Positions 17,440-26,326 are shown, counted from the first letter of the stretch. The stretch: DNA of 64,000 bases from Rhizobium sp. Leaf262 (GCF_001422245.1 NZ_LMMM01000018.1:477557-541556); one strand, 5' to 3'. Numbers and translations: made by a program. Notes: generated from the sequence alone by a model not told the origin.

Positions 17440-19953
17440 TTATGATCGCTTCAGCCTGTCAAAGATAGCACTGGCCAGAACGGCCGAACTGAAGGGCGTT
17501 TTTAGAATCCGCGGACCGAGGCTTTTAAATTCCGGAAGAAGTTCAGAGGTTCGCTCGCAGAGTAACAGTGATTTTCCGTTACCGATGCTGCTCTCGACAC
17601 GTGCAAGCTCGGCCGTCGTCTTAATGGCCTTATGATTAAATATCACCAGATCAGCACGAAGGCCGGCATCCAGCTTTTGTCTCAAAGTCGCCATGCCCAA
17701 AACGCCTATCGGCTCATAACCCAGTGCTGCGACTTTCTCCTCGTAGAGTTCGAGCAGAGCGTTGTCGTCTTCGACGATAATCACCTGCTCTCCGTTTCCG
17801 ATTGGCACCGCACGCTCGTTGTAAAAACTGTCTATCGGCAATGGCGGAAGGGGAGAGGCAGGGAAATACAGTGAAAACGTCGATCCCTTTCCAGGCCTGC
17901 TTTCAACATTGATTGCACCGCCGAGTGCGGACACGATACCGTGGACAGCAGACAGGCCGAGACCGGAGCCTCCGGAACTGGAATTGGTTGTGAAGAAGGG
18001 CTCAAATATATGCGGTAGGGCGTGAGCAGGAATTCCCGCTGCTTCATCCTTGACGGACAGGCATACATAGGCACCGCGGGAAATCTCGCCGTGCGTCAAA
18101 GGACGCACGCTTGGCACGTCGATAGTCCGGATCTCTATCGTGACTTTCTGACCTCTCGCCGACGCCTGGCTTGCATTCTTGCACAAGTTCATCGCAAGTT
18201 GGTGTATCTCGACCGGGTTGCCCTCGATCACCGCTGGCGTCGTGGAAAGATGACAATCCAGTTCCACATGGTTGGAAATCGTGACGTGCAGAAGGGGAAG
18301 AATATCGGCAATGGCGTCTGAAACATCAAAGGGTTTGACCGTACGCTCCCGCTTTCTACTGAACGTCAGGATCTGATCAACGATGTATTTGGCACGCGTG
18401 CCGCTTTTCAAAATCTCCTCAACATAATTGAGCGCTGCAGATGGCTTTTTCAGCAGCTGAACTGTCATCTCTCCATAACCGAGAATCGCACTCAACACAT
18501 TATTAAATTCATGGGCTATGCCGCCCGCAAGGGTGCCGATAGCCTCCAGGCGCTGGGAATGTTGCAAGCGATGCTCGAGCGCCTGGCGCTCCTGGCAACC
18601 ATTATACGCTTCTAGAAATTCCATAAAGGTCTGCAGCGTCGCCGTCATCAGGTGGGCTTCGTCGGATGTAAAATGACGTTGGGCCTTGTCGAAGACAAAT
18701 ATCAGAGCCGCAATGTCCTGCTCATGTGATTGCGTCCCGACAACCAATCTGCATTCTCGCAATTTCAACAGGCAGCCCAGCGGCAGTGGGCTGCCGTGCG
18801 GCGCATCTTCTTGAAACAGACGTGTCGATGTTTCCTGCCGCCATTCAGTGTGTTGGGCGAAACTCTCCAATATTTGCTGGTTCTTAGTGTGATCCTCGAA
18901 CTGATACGCATGTCTGAAGCTGTTCTGGCTAGGCCCAAATACCGCGAAACCGACACTTCGAGCGCCAAAAAAGCCTGACATCCGCTTCAGCGCTTCGTCC
19001 ATAAAGGATTGGATCTTCCCCGCCTCGCAATCAACGAGCTGGGCCTTGATATCTGCGATGATCGTTTCATAGTGGAGACGACGCCTGAGGCGCTTTGTTT
19101 GCGCGCGGAGCCTGTAAATAAGCACACAGATATAGATGGAAAGAAATGATGCCACGACGCCAAGCATGATGCGGCTGGTCGATGCCCGAGACGCTGCATC
19201 TGCAGCAATACTCACATATTCCGATTGAAGTTTTTCCGCCCGCACAGGCGTTGTGGAGGCCTGAATTGCCGCAATCTTGGAATCCACGCGGGGAAGAACG
19301 GCAAGGATCATTTTGGCGTGCACCATCACAGCGCCAAGGCTTACGAGGGCTGGTGCCGCGGTATCAAACTCAGGAATCTCGGTCAGCCTACGTCCAATCA
19401 ATTCGTGCAGCTCTTCATCCGGTCTGGTCGAAAAGCGCAGCATGAGAGTACCGAGGTCACTTACGCGCGAAACAACCCGTTTGACGACATCATCGTCCGA
19501 TTCATGCAAAGCCGTCATCGTCTGCCCAAAGACATTGATCGAGTTCTGCAAAAGAGCATTGCGGGTTTTGAATTCTTCTACGAGCGCATCATCGCTCTCA
19601 ATGCCCTCCCGGAGGTCTTTGAGCAGCCGATGCAGCGTCAAGTCATCATCGAAAGGCTTGGTTTTGAACAGTTCAGCCAATTCGCCGCTTGTACGCTGAA
19701 GGTTGCCGACAGAACGAACGAGCGGATCGTAGGATGGGAGCATTCCCGCACGTGCTCTCAAGACATCTCGTTGTAGCGAGGCGTAATGAAAATCGATTGC
19801 TCTAAGATTGGTCATGACGGCTTCATGGACCGCCCGGCTTGGATCTCTGCCCGCCAGCGCGAACCCGATAACAATCGCTGATATGCTCAATAGCCCGATG
19901 GGCAAAAAATCAGCGAGGCTCGTCAGCGACAGCCGTCGATAGATGTTTGCCAT
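17440..19953 (-). CDS. virA: VirA-like hybrid sensor histidine kinase
   Basis: The 837-residue inner-membrane protein has the VirA plan: TM1 (about 15-35), a periplasmic helical region opening with SLQRDVLRARAGMLPSYDP as in VirA, TM2 (about 268-285), a GAF-type linker, a HisKA with LAGGIAHEFNNVLSAILG (His about 478, near VirA His474), an ATPase domain (N box NLCKNASQAS, G2 GGSGLGLSAVHG) and a C-terminal receiver. VirA senses plant phenolics with sugars and phosphorylates VirG. The receiver keeps an EDD acidic pocket but has Asn (LVIFNHK) where the phospho-acceptor Asp should be. The G1 box reads DEAAGI instead of DxGxG. It overlaps the peroxidase gene by 44 bases; ATG 19953 suits GGAG best, with 19956 possible. 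Confidence 0.9.
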   Translation of the reverse strand: MANIYRRLSLTSLADFLPIGLLSISAIVIGFALAGRDPSRAVHEAVMTNLRAIDFHYASLQRDVLRARAGMLPSYDPLVRSVGNLQRTSGELAELFKTKPFDDDLTLHRLLKDLREGIESDDALVEEFKTRNALLQNSINVFGQTMTALHESDDDVVKRVVSRVSDLGTLMLRFSTRPDEELHELIGRRLTEIPEFDTAAPALVSLGAVMVHAKMILAVLPRVDSKIAAIQASTTPVRAEKLQSEYVSIAADAASRASTSRIMLGVVASFLSIYICVLIYRLRAQTKRLRRRLHYETIIADIKAQLVDCEAGKIQSFMDEALKRMSGFFGARSVGFAVFGPSQNSFRHAYQFEDHTKNQQILESFAQHTEWRQETSTRLFQEDAPHGSPLPLGCLLKLRECRLVVGTQSHEQDIAALIFVFDKAQRHFTSDEAHLMTATLQTFMEFLEAYNGCQERQALEHRLQHSQRLEAIGTLAGGIAHEFNNVLSAILGYGEMTVQLLKKPSAALNYVEEILKSGTRAKYIVDQILTFSRKRERTVKPFDVSDAIADILPLLHVTISNHVELDCHLSTTPAVIEGNPVEIHQLAMNLCKNASQASARGQKVTIEIRTIDVPSVRPLTHGEISRGAYVCLSVKDEAAGIPAHALPHIFEPFFTTNSSSGGSGLGLSAVHGIVSALGGAINVESRPGKGSTFSLYFPASPLPPLPIDSFYNERAVPIGNGEQVIIVEDDNALLELYEEKVAALGYEPIGVLGMATLRQKLDAGLRADLVIFNHKAIKTTAELARVESSIGNGKSLLLCERTSELLPEFKSLGPRILKTPFSSAVLASAIFDRLKRS

Positions 19954-20935
19954 CATATACTCCAGTCAAACTCTTTAGAAATGCTTCGAGAGCTGCGATA
20001 TCCTCGTCACTTAATTGACGTCCCAACTGGCTCATTCCCATGATCGCTATCGCTTCTGCTAGGGTCTCGGTCCGACCATCATGAAAATAAGGCGCTGTTA
20101 TCTCTACGTTGCGGAGGCTCGGTACCCGAAAGACATTTTCCTCCCGATCATGCAATCGCAGGCGCTCGTCCAGATCATCAGGCGTCGGCAGCGTTGTTGT
20201 ACCGGGTTCGCCAAAGACGCCGAATATCTGGAACATGTTGCCACCTATGTTTGACCCTTGGTGACACGACACGCAACCATACTCAATGAACAGCCTGAGC
20301 CCTGATTTTTGAGCTTGCGAAAGGGCATTCTGGTCACCTCGCATATACAGATCAAATGCCGAATCCGGCGTGAACAAAGACTGTTGATAGGTCACCAGTG
20401 CGTCGAGGACACTCTCCCGGTCCGCGGCTCTTCCATACTGGGCTTTGAATACCGCATCGTAGCTGCTGTCGTCGTTCAACCTCGACAGCAAGGTGGGCCA
20501 GTCCACGGCCATGAGGTTCGGATCATGCAAGATAGCCTCGTTCTGAACCAGCAGCGACGTGAACTTCCCGCGCCATCCCAGCCGGTAGTTGTTTCCAACA
20601 TTGAAAATTGTCGGCGCATTGAAAGCATGGGTCTTGCCTTGATAGCCGACAGTTCTCGGTATCCGGACCGTACCGCCCGTCTCAAGATTGTGGCAGGTGC
20701 TGCAGGACAGGGCCTTCTGTTTCGAAAGCACCGGATCATGAAAGAGGCGCCGACCGATCAAAACTTTGCCGGAATTCAGAACAGGTGGAGCCGGCAAAGG
20801 CGCCAGCGCGTTCTCCTCACCCGAATAGTAAAGAAGATCGTCCGACAGGGGTAGCGCACTCGAAAACATCGCGCCCAGGAAACTCGTCAGCACGCTTATC
20901 ACGATCAACTTGGAATAGCGGCGCTTTGCGTACAT
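19910..20935 (-). CDS. Periplasmic di-haem cytochrome c peroxidase family protein
   Basis: The 341-residue precursor has an N-terminal signal anchor (residues 9-28) and two c-type haem sites, CSTCHN (about 79) and CVSCHQ (about 221), with the peroxidase/MauG-family features GKTHAFNAPTIFNVGNNYRLGW split across the region and VPSLRNVEITAPYFHDGR. Members reduce hydrogen peroxide or oxidise substrates in the periplasm. The gene is the first of a transcript with the VirA-like kinase, whose start lies inside its 3' end. This is not the arrangement of Ti plasmids as I know them and may link a periplasmic redox step to sensing. Confidence 0.88.
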   Translation of the reverse strand: MYAKRRYSKLIVISVLTSFLGAMFSSALPLSDDLLYYSGEENALAPLPAPPVLNSGKVLIGRRLFHDPVLSKQKALSCSTCHNLETGGTVRIPRTVGYQGKTHAFNAPTIFNVGNNYRLGWRGKFTSLLVQNEAILHDPNLMAVDWPTLLSRLNDDSSYDAVFKAQYGRAADRESVLDALVTYQQSLFTPDSAFDLYMRGDQNALSQAQKSGLRLFIEYGCVSCHQGSNIGGNMFQIFGVFGEPGTTTLPTPDDLDERLRLHDREENVFRVPSLRNVEITAPYFHDGRTETLAEAIAIMGMSQLGRQLSDEDIAALEAFLKSLTGVYDGKHLSTAVADEPR

Positions 20936-21074
20936 GGATATTGTCCAGCGTGGAGGCGGCCATCAGGAAATGCACGTCAACATCGGGATTGAGCAAACTT
21001 TGTATCAGCTTTCAGAATTTCCACAAACATCAAATCTATCATTAGCTTGGAAAGTTGGTTTGAGATGTCTGCGA

Positions 21075-21725
21075 TCAACGATGCGCTTTTTGCTTTGCGT
21101 ATCGATTCTGCACCATGGCGCAGATTACCGTAGCGCCCAGCCATCCAACCAACCAACCTGCCACAACATCACTTATCCAGTGTCGCTCGATTACGACGCG
21201 TGAAATCCCAACCGAGACCATCAGTGCAAACGCCAAAGGGCGGTAGGATGGGTATCGAAACATGAAACAGTAACAGATCGCCGCCGCAATTGCTGCTTGA
21301 GCAGACGGGAAAGACTCAAATGCCTCTGAGCCGGAAAAGGGAGCAAATACAAACGGATCAAAAGCTGAAGACGGCAACGGCCGTGCCCTACCTATCGAGG
21401 TCTTTGCAAGCAAAACAAAACAAAGAACAAACACACAACTGACCAGGCTTAATCCTAAAAACTTCAAAAGCGTCGGCCGGGGAAATCCGAATACTGATGA
21501 TGACAAGGCGGTCAGGACCACAGCCATTGCCATCGCTGTCAGCGCTTTTGATGGTTCTGTCCAGTAAGACAAGTGGATGAAGACGTATTTCGTTGCATCC
21601 GGCATTTCGTGTACAGTGAGGAGTGTGGCACGATCGAAAAACCACATGCTTACAAAGCAGATCATTGCGCCGAATAACGAGAGACAAAACGTTGGCATCC
21701 TGGTTCTAGACGTCTGATTTTCCAT
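21075..21725 (-). CDS. PAP2-superfamily membrane phosphatase, altered second motif
   Basis: The 216-residue protein has about six membrane segments and the three PAP2 (phosphatidic acid phosphatase) motifs: KTSIGRARP (motif 1), FPSAQA (motif 2) and SRVVIERHWISDV (motif 3). Motif 2 is normally PSGH; here the His is Gln and the Gly is Ala. That His is the general acid in known members, so activity may be reduced or changed. Typical substrates are undecaprenyl diphosphate, phosphatidic acid or lipid A phosphates at the periplasmic face. It lies upstream of, and in line with, the peroxidase-kinase genes, 139 bases away. Confidence 0.82.
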   Translation of the reverse strand: MENQTSRTRMPTFCLSLFGAMICFVSMWFFDRATLLTVHEMPDATKYVFIHLSYWTEPSKALTAMAMAVVLTALSSSVFGFPRPTLLKFLGLSLVSCVFVLCFVLLAKTSIGRARPLPSSAFDPFVFAPFSGSEAFESFPSAQAAIAAAICYCFMFRYPSYRPLAFALMVSVGISRVVIERHWISDVVAGWLVGWLGATVICAMVQNRYAKQKAHR

Positions 21726-21830
21726 GCTTTGATGTCCTGTGGATGCAAAGGTGCTGCATATAAATCACCAAGCCCCTTTCCTATCGCGCCATCTTAACGC
21801 GGTGCAGAGTGGGAGAGTGATCGGCCAAAT

Positions 21831-22547
21831 TCAGGCTGGCCTACCGATGTGAAAACCCTGAACATGGCGCACGTGGAGCGCCTTGGCCAACTCCAGATGT
21901 GAGGCGCTTTCTATTCCTTCGACCAAAGTCTCGGGTCCATGGTCTTTTATGAGCCGAACGATGTTGCGTAACATCATGTGACCTCGCCTGCTGCTGCTTG
22001 CGTAAAGAAACGACCGGTCGATTTTCACAAGGTCGAAATCAACAAGGCGAAGCAGGGCCAAGCCCGCAAAACCAGTTCCAAAGTCATCAAGCCATATCGC
22101 GATACCGAGCGCCTGCAGCCTGCAGATGCAATGCAATTCCACGGATTTAGCTTCAACTCTCTGTCCTTCGGTAATCTCGAAGGCCAGCCGGTCGCCACGT
22201 ATCCCCGCTTCAGAAAGGATGGCCCCGACTTCGTCTGCAAAGCTCGGTTCCCTCAATTGAACGGGAGAAACGTTGACGCTGACGAGAGGCAAATCTGCAT
22301 TGGTCAGGAGCTTGCAACAGGCCTCGCGGATGGCCCAGTAACCCAGTTGGATAATTCCTCCGGTTTTCTCCGCAACCGGTATGAACTGTTGGGGCGGGAC
22401 CTCGACACCGTCACGCATTCGCAATCTCATCAGCGCCTCAACAGCACTGATTTCACCGGACTCGAGACAGCGTATTGGCTGATAGACGAGCGACAGCAAT
22501 CCTTGCTCCATGGCAATTTTAACGATTGAATCAACATCATGCGGCAT
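21831..22547 (-). CDS. Stand-alone EAL-domain protein (cyclic-di-GMP phosphodiesterase)
   Basis: The 238-residue protein is a single EAL domain starting LSLVYQPIRCLESGEI. Catalytic features are all visible: EALMR (EAL motif), the Asn of VNVSPVQL, Glu in FEITEGQ, DDFGTGFAG, the Lys of DLVKIDRSF, and VEGIE. It is therefore predicted to be active in hydrolysing cyclic-di-GMP in the cytosol. It has no sensory domain. The ATG lacks a clear ribosome site. It reads in the same direction as the PAP2 gene, 105 bases upstream of it. Confidence 0.87.
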   Translation of the reverse strand: MPHDVDSIVKIAMEQGLLSLVYQPIRCLESGEISAVEALMRLRMRDGVEVPPQQFIPVAEKTGGIIQLGYWAIREACCKLLTNADLPLVSVNVSPVQLREPSFADEVGAILSEAGIRGDRLAFEITEGQRVEAKSVELHCICRLQALGIAIWLDDFGTGFAGLALLRLVDFDLVKIDRSFLYASSSRRGHMMLRNIVRLIKDHGPETLVEGIESASHLELAKALHVRHVQGFHIGRPA

Positions 22548-22649
22548 CAGTAGCCAGCCCTTGAAGGGTTCGCATCTACCGAGATTCCCGCTCTGACCAG
22601 TGGTTCCCGTTTCACAAGGAGCATCTTGAAAACGGCAAAGCCCTGGAGG

Positions 22650-23000
22650 CTACGCATGGCACCGCTGAACGGCATCAACGGAAGAGGGATTCGCCATCTG
22701 AAACCTCCTCGCCTCTTCATACGAGGCAAATTCCACGTCGGCACCGCAAGGCGTACCATCGACAACACGGATGATGTTCCTCCAGTCATATCCTTCCAGC
22801 GCGTGATATATATTGAGACTGATGATCATTTTCGCCATGTGGATTTCGCCAGTGACGGTGGCATCCGCATTGGCGTTATCAGGATCCAGCATTTGGCTGA
22901 AATGCAAATTTCCTGCAAATGGCCGCTGCATCAGACCTCTCATTTGACCGGAGACGACAAGTGGATCGATCATGACAAACAAGACGCAACGCTTCGTCAT
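22650..23000 (-). CDS. Hypothetical protein with an upstream vir box
   Basis: The 116-residue soluble protein is not one I recognise. Visible features are VMIDPLVVSGQMRG near the start, then PFAGNLHFSQMLDPDNANAD and GEIHMAKMIISLNIY, and a helix SYEEARRFQMANP near the end. It has no signal peptide or membrane segment. ATG at 23000 is preceded by GAGGG with 4-base spacing. A site that fits the vir-box consensus exactly lies 223 bases upstream in the right orientation, so it may be VirG-regulated. It precedes the EAL gene on the same strand. Confidence 0.65.
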   Translation of the reverse strand: MTKRCVLFVMIDPLVVSGQMRGLMQRPFAGNLHFSQMLDPDNANADATVTGEIHMAKMIISLNIYHALEGYDWRNIIRVVDGTPCGADVEFASYEEARRFQMANPSSVDAVQRCHA

Positions 23001-23222
23001 ATTGCCCTCGCAAAGTGGCGATGAAAACAATGCATGTACCGGCCTCCACCTACTAGCAGGGTCCGAACTTTCGATAAATCCGCAGGTTGATCGTATTTAC
23101 GATGAATGATTTTGCTTCCGAAGCACATTTTTACCCCTGCATATTTCGCTACTTGGTAATTCTCAGAAGCATAAAACATGATGTTGCGATGTTTCGGGCG
23201 TGTTTCCGGCAATCGTAGCAAT

Positions 23223-23236
23223 GTTACAATTGCATT
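23223..23236 (-). promoter_or_regulatory. Candidate vir box
   Basis: On the minus strand the site reads AATGCAATTGTAAC and fits R(T/A)TDCAATTGHAAY at all 14 positions; on the plus strand it fits at 13 with a T-T-A start. It stands in a 700-base intergenic stretch upstream of the 116-residue protein gene. Confidence 0.5.
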
Positions 23237-23244
23237 TGTTCGCT

Positions 23245-23465
23245 CTACGGGTGCCAGTCGACATATGTCGGCACCGACTGCCATATCACCGAGAAGATAG
23301 TGAAGTGAATTATGCCTATGGCGATCAAGAGAGTGATCGGCAAGACACCCGAATGCCATACGTCGTCAACACCGTTCAAACGGTCACGATCCCGGACCTG
23401 TCTCCCATCGTCCTTCTCAGACGGGGCCTGATTGACCAGCCCGTGCGAGCTGTCGACGGACCTCA
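23245..23465 (-). CDS. Possible small single-span membrane protein
   Basis: A 73-codon frame with a hydrophilic N-terminal half and one good hydrophobic segment (LPITLLIAIGIIHFTIF) near the C-terminus. An AAAAGGG directly precedes the ATG, with spacing too short to be ideal. The vir-box-like site lies just past its 3' end, so it is not downstream of that site. It could be a chance frame; nothing else in 23001-23702 looks coding. Confidence 0.25.
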
Positions 23466-23702
23466 TCCCTTTTGAGCTTTCGCAAGCTTTTCTTGCCGGA
23501 CCTCCGTTTGACTGATCCTCGGGGGAATATCCGTTTCTTCGCAGACACTCCGGTTCTTGCTTGCTCACCAGATAGAGATGGAATGGCCGCGCTGCTCTTT
23601 GTGAATTGGGGCAATCTGGCATTGAGATTATCCTTAGGGGTTGCGAATAACATTTGATGGCGGCGAAATATTTCGCTTGGCCACACTCTCCAGGCCGCGC
23701 CC

Positions 23703-24245
23703 CTAGCGTTGGCTTCCAGTTTCGGGAGGCGTTAGACGCAGGGTGTGAACCGGCACTGACTCGGTCGGCCCTAATGGCCCAACCACTTGATTTTTTAGAG
23801 GTTTGAGCGACTTGAGATATTCTACAAGCGCAGTAATGTCCTCGTCATGCAATCGAGCGAGATCCTGCCAGGGCATGACAGGGGACAGCATTCGCCCATC
23901 CGGCCGCTCACCTGTTGTAAGGGCTTTTTTGAGGTCGGCGCTCGACCATGAGCCTATACCTGTTTCGATATCTGGGGTGATGTTTGGACCAATGACGGTC
24001 CCGGCAACAGGGTCCCAGAAGCCAACATCAGAACCGGATAAGGCCTTGCTGTCATCTCGCTTCCCCAGGAAGTGCCCCGGAGTATGACAATGTTCGCAAT
24101 TGCCGAGTAGAGACAAATACGCGCCGCGGGCAATGAGATCGGCGTCTGGCTCTGCCTTGGCGCAAAGGGGACCAAGACATAGAGATGCGAGAAGCGTAAC
24201 GCTTGCCAGCAGAACGCGCGGCGCCTTTAAAGTTCTTGAATGCAC
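23703..24245 (-). CDS. Exported mono-haem cytochrome c
   Basis: The 180-residue precursor has a signal peptide (RVLLASVTLLASLCLGPLCA) and one haem-binding site, CEHCHT, at about residue 52, with an axial Met candidate in SPVMPWQDLARLHDED. It resembles the class I cytochromes that serve as electron-transfer subunits for periplasmic alcohol or aldehyde dehydrogenases. GTG at 24245 is chosen because GAGGA lies 4 bases upstream and it exposes the signal peptide; the frame upstream is open but not protein-like. It may exchange electrons with the di-haem peroxidase nearby, an inference from location. Confidence 0.8.
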   Translation of the reverse strand: MHSRTLKAPRVLLASVTLLASLCLGPLCAKAEPDADLIARGAYLSLLGNCEHCHTPGHFLGKRDDSKALSGSDVGFWDPVAGTVIGPNITPDIETGIGSWSSADLKKALTTGERPDGRMLSPVMPWQDLARLHDEDITALVEYLKSLKPLKNQVVGPLGPTESVPVHTLRLTPPETGSQR

Positions 24246-24312
24246 GGGATCCTCATGTGCTCGGGTTTCACTGTCCGGTGGATGAATCAAGAGGCCGGAA
24301 ATAGGGAACTGG

Positions 24313-24582
24313 TCAGACGTCGCCATCTTGACCTTCATCCAGGTGATTGCCTTGCCCGCGCTCACCGCCCGGGACCGGCATGACGGAGACGAGGCAACAG
24401 GCCGCGCTGAACGATAAGAACAGGCGCAACCAGAAAGAGGGCTTCGCCTCCGGCTGCTGCGCGCCTGCCGCTGCATTTGCCAAATGTCCGCGTCGGTCTT
24501 TGTCGAGCCCTTGCTCTCTTTGGTGAGAACCTTTGAAAGAAACGACATTGCTGAGCGGCTTTGCCGGGCGCTCAAGAGACAT
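24313..24582 (-). CDS. Possible small membrane protein
   Basis: An 89-codon frame with a polar, charged first half and one hydrophobic segment (FWLRLFLSFSAACCLVSVM). GGAGAG lies 10 bases before the ATG at 24582. It falls between the DUF1127 gene and the cytochrome c gene, same strand, and could be co-transcribed. No family is recognised. Confidence 0.35.
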   Translation of the reverse strand: MSLERPAKPLSNVVSFKGSHQREQGLDKDRRGHLANAAAGAQQPEAKPSFWLRLFLSFSAACCLVSVMPVPGGERGQGNHLDEGQDGDV

Positions 24583-24599
24583 GATGAAGCATCTCTCCA

Positions 24600-24845
24600 T
24601 CACAAATCCCGATGCGACCGCGACGGAAACACAATCATAAATTCCAGGTCCTGCCGGTTGATTCCGATGTCCCGGAGGAGACGGTCATCGAGAGCGCGCA
24701 ACTCCTCGTTATGTCTGGCCGTGGATTGATACGAGCCAAGCCAGTCTGCTGTTCTGCGCAGCAGGCTTGCACATCGCTTGACAAGACCTGTACCCGGAGC
24801 GCAGCCCGTGAGTACGACATCGTCCATTGATTTATCTAGCGCCAT
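24600..24845 (-). CDS. DUF1127-domain small protein
   Basis: The 81-residue protein ends in a DUF1127 segment, typical pattern NEELRALDDRLLRDIGINR followed by an acidic/aromatic tail. Such short Arg-rich proteins are abundant in Rhizobiales; some take part in phosphate, carbon or RNA-related regulation, but the function of this one is unknown. The first 40 residues carry three cysteines. ATG is at 24845 with GGAGAA-like sequence upstream. A second DUF1127 gene is at 32156. Confidence 0.8.
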   Translation of the reverse strand: MALDKSMDDVVLTGCAPGTGLVKRCASLLRRTADWLGSYQSTARHNEELRALDDRLLRDIGINRQDLEFMIVFPSRSHRDL

Positions 24846-24977
24846 GAGAGTTCTCCAAGTTGTTTACTTGTGCCACTCTGGCCGCGTAAAATTTTAAGTT
24901 GATTGCCAAACAGGCAGATCGGTTGCAGACGAAATACGCGTTGCTTACTTTGAATGAATGGCTTCATCTCAGCACTG

Positions 24978-26186
24978 TCATGCAAACTGGACGATTATTT
25001 CTTCGACCTGCCTTATGCCGGCATGTCCCGAGACACGTAAGGTCTGATTGTCCATGCGCAAGCTGCGCCTGGATCCGATCAGTGCGCGAAGCGCTTCTTC
25101 CAGTTCGACCTGCGCCAGTGCCTGTCCCAGACACCGATGTTCGCCATCTCCATAGACAGGATGCCATCTTGGCCGTTCGCGGTGTAGATCAAACTCGCCA
25201 GGATGTGGAAATTGAAGTGGGTCACGAAGCGCGGACATCGTAGACAGAAGCAGTACGCTTCCCCTTGGGATCATGTGGCCTTCGATATCGATATCCTCAA
25301 CCACGAGGCGGGGAATGGACGCAACGGCCGGTTCCAATCGCAACGATTCGGCGACTGCTGGCGCAATCAGGCTGTCGTTTTCCTGGATCGCGCTCCAGAT
25401 ATCCGGCCTTTCAAGCAATAGCCCAGTCTGGATGACGATCGCGGCGCGCGTCGTGTCCGTGCCCCCGAGAACCACGGAAACCAGTTGCATCACGGCCTCG
25501 GCAGGAGAAAGATCAGCATTCGCATCCACACTTGCTACATATTGGGATAGAAAATCATCCTGTGGTTTCCTGCGTCGTTCGGCCATGAGATCTTCGCAAT
25601 AGGATACGAGTTGACGCGTGGCCTCTTCCATCTCTGGAACATCCTCAGCTCCCCAAGACGTGGTCAGGACTTTCGACACCCGGTAGGCCAACGATGTGAA
25701 TAACGGAATGTCCGATTGGGAAATGCCCAGTATGGCGGCGAGGGTTACGGCTGGTATTGCCGCGGCAAAATCATCACGAAGCTTGAATCCCTCAGCATGG
25801 GCGTCGCTGTTGATGATGCCCTGTGCGAGCCTTCGAACCTCCGGTCTGACGCGTTCCATCACGCTAAAGGAGAAGCATTTCGCCATCGCCTGTCGCCGCC
25901 GCCGGTGTACCTCGCCGTTGGAGAACAACATGCTGTTCGCTGCGAGCTCGACGAGTGGACCAGCTGTGATGCCGCGAGCATAAAGCAATTCGGTCTCTAG
26001 TTGCTTCGTCTTCGGATCCTTCACGAACCTCTGAACGTCGTGGCCCCTCAATAAGAGATGCGCACCGTCCTCTCTCTTCAAAAAGGGAACGACGGAGCGA
26101 TATTCGGCAAATGTCTCATGAGGTTGGGAGTTGAGCTCACGGAAACCAAGAACAGGTGGACTGGCGACTGGAGATGAGTAGGTCAA
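24978..26186 (-). CDS. Cytochrome P450
   Basis: The protein of about 402 residues has all P450 signatures: I-helix GGTDTTR (oxygen activation), ExxR as ESLR, and the haem-Cys loop PVYGDGEHRCLGQALAQ. It is a soluble bacterial P450 needing a ferredoxin or similar partner, none of which is seen in the window. A TTG at 26186 with AAGGA 6 bases upstream gives a P450-like N-terminus; another TTG at 26228 is possible and the open frame continues to 26393. Ti-plasmid virH encodes P450s that detoxify vir-inducing phenolics by O-demethylation. A similar role is inferred here from the VirA/VirG homologues and a degenerate vir box at 26262. Confidence 0.85.
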   Translation of the reverse strand: MTYSSPVASPPVLGFRELNSQPHETFAEYRSVVPFLKREDGAHLLLRGHDVQRFVKDPKTKQLETELLYARGITAGPLVELAANSMLFSNGEVHRRRRQAMAKCFSFSVMERVRPEVRRLAQGIINSDAHAEGFKLRDDFAAAIPAVTLAAILGISQSDIPLFTSLAYRVSKVLTTSWGAEDVPEMEEATRQLVSYCEDLMAERRRKPQDDFLSQYVASVDANADLSPAEAVMQLVSVVLGGTDTTRAAIVIQTGLLLERPDIWSAIQENDSLIAPAVAESLRLEPAVASIPRLVVEDIDIEGHMIPRGSVLLLSTMSALRDPLQFPHPGEFDLHRERPRWHPVYGDGEHRCLGQALAQVELEEALRALIGSRRSLRMDNQTLRVSGHAGIRQVEEIIVQFA

Positions 26187-26261
26187 ATGCGGTTCCTTCG
26201 ATAACGAGACCGCTTTTTTGCCATTCAATCCGACGCACTCATTACATAGCCACGAAATACT

Positions 26262-26275
26262 ATTGCATTTGACAT
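26262..26275 (-). promoter_or_regulatory. Degenerate vir-box-like site upstream of the P450 gene
   Basis: ATTGCATTTGACAT fits the relaxed consensus RTTDCAWWTGHAAY at 13 of 14 positions (12 of 14 for the strict CAATTG form). It lies 76 bases upstream of the P450 start. Nearly the same sequence occurs reversed at 45707-45720. Confidence 0.35.
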
Positions 26276-26326
26276 GAGCATCTCTGGAGGAGCGTCTGTA
26301 TCTGCCCCGACACTGCGAATGTTCGA

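Noticed and set aside
22547..22789. 80-codon minus-strand frame ahead of the EAL gene
   Set aside because: It overlaps the better-supported 116-residue gene in another frame and lacks a ribosome site.
24922..24935. GTTGCAGACGAAAT upstream of the DUF1127 gene as a vir box
   Set aside because: The core is CAGACG, missing the CANNTG symmetry that defines the site; only 12 of 14 relaxed positions fit.
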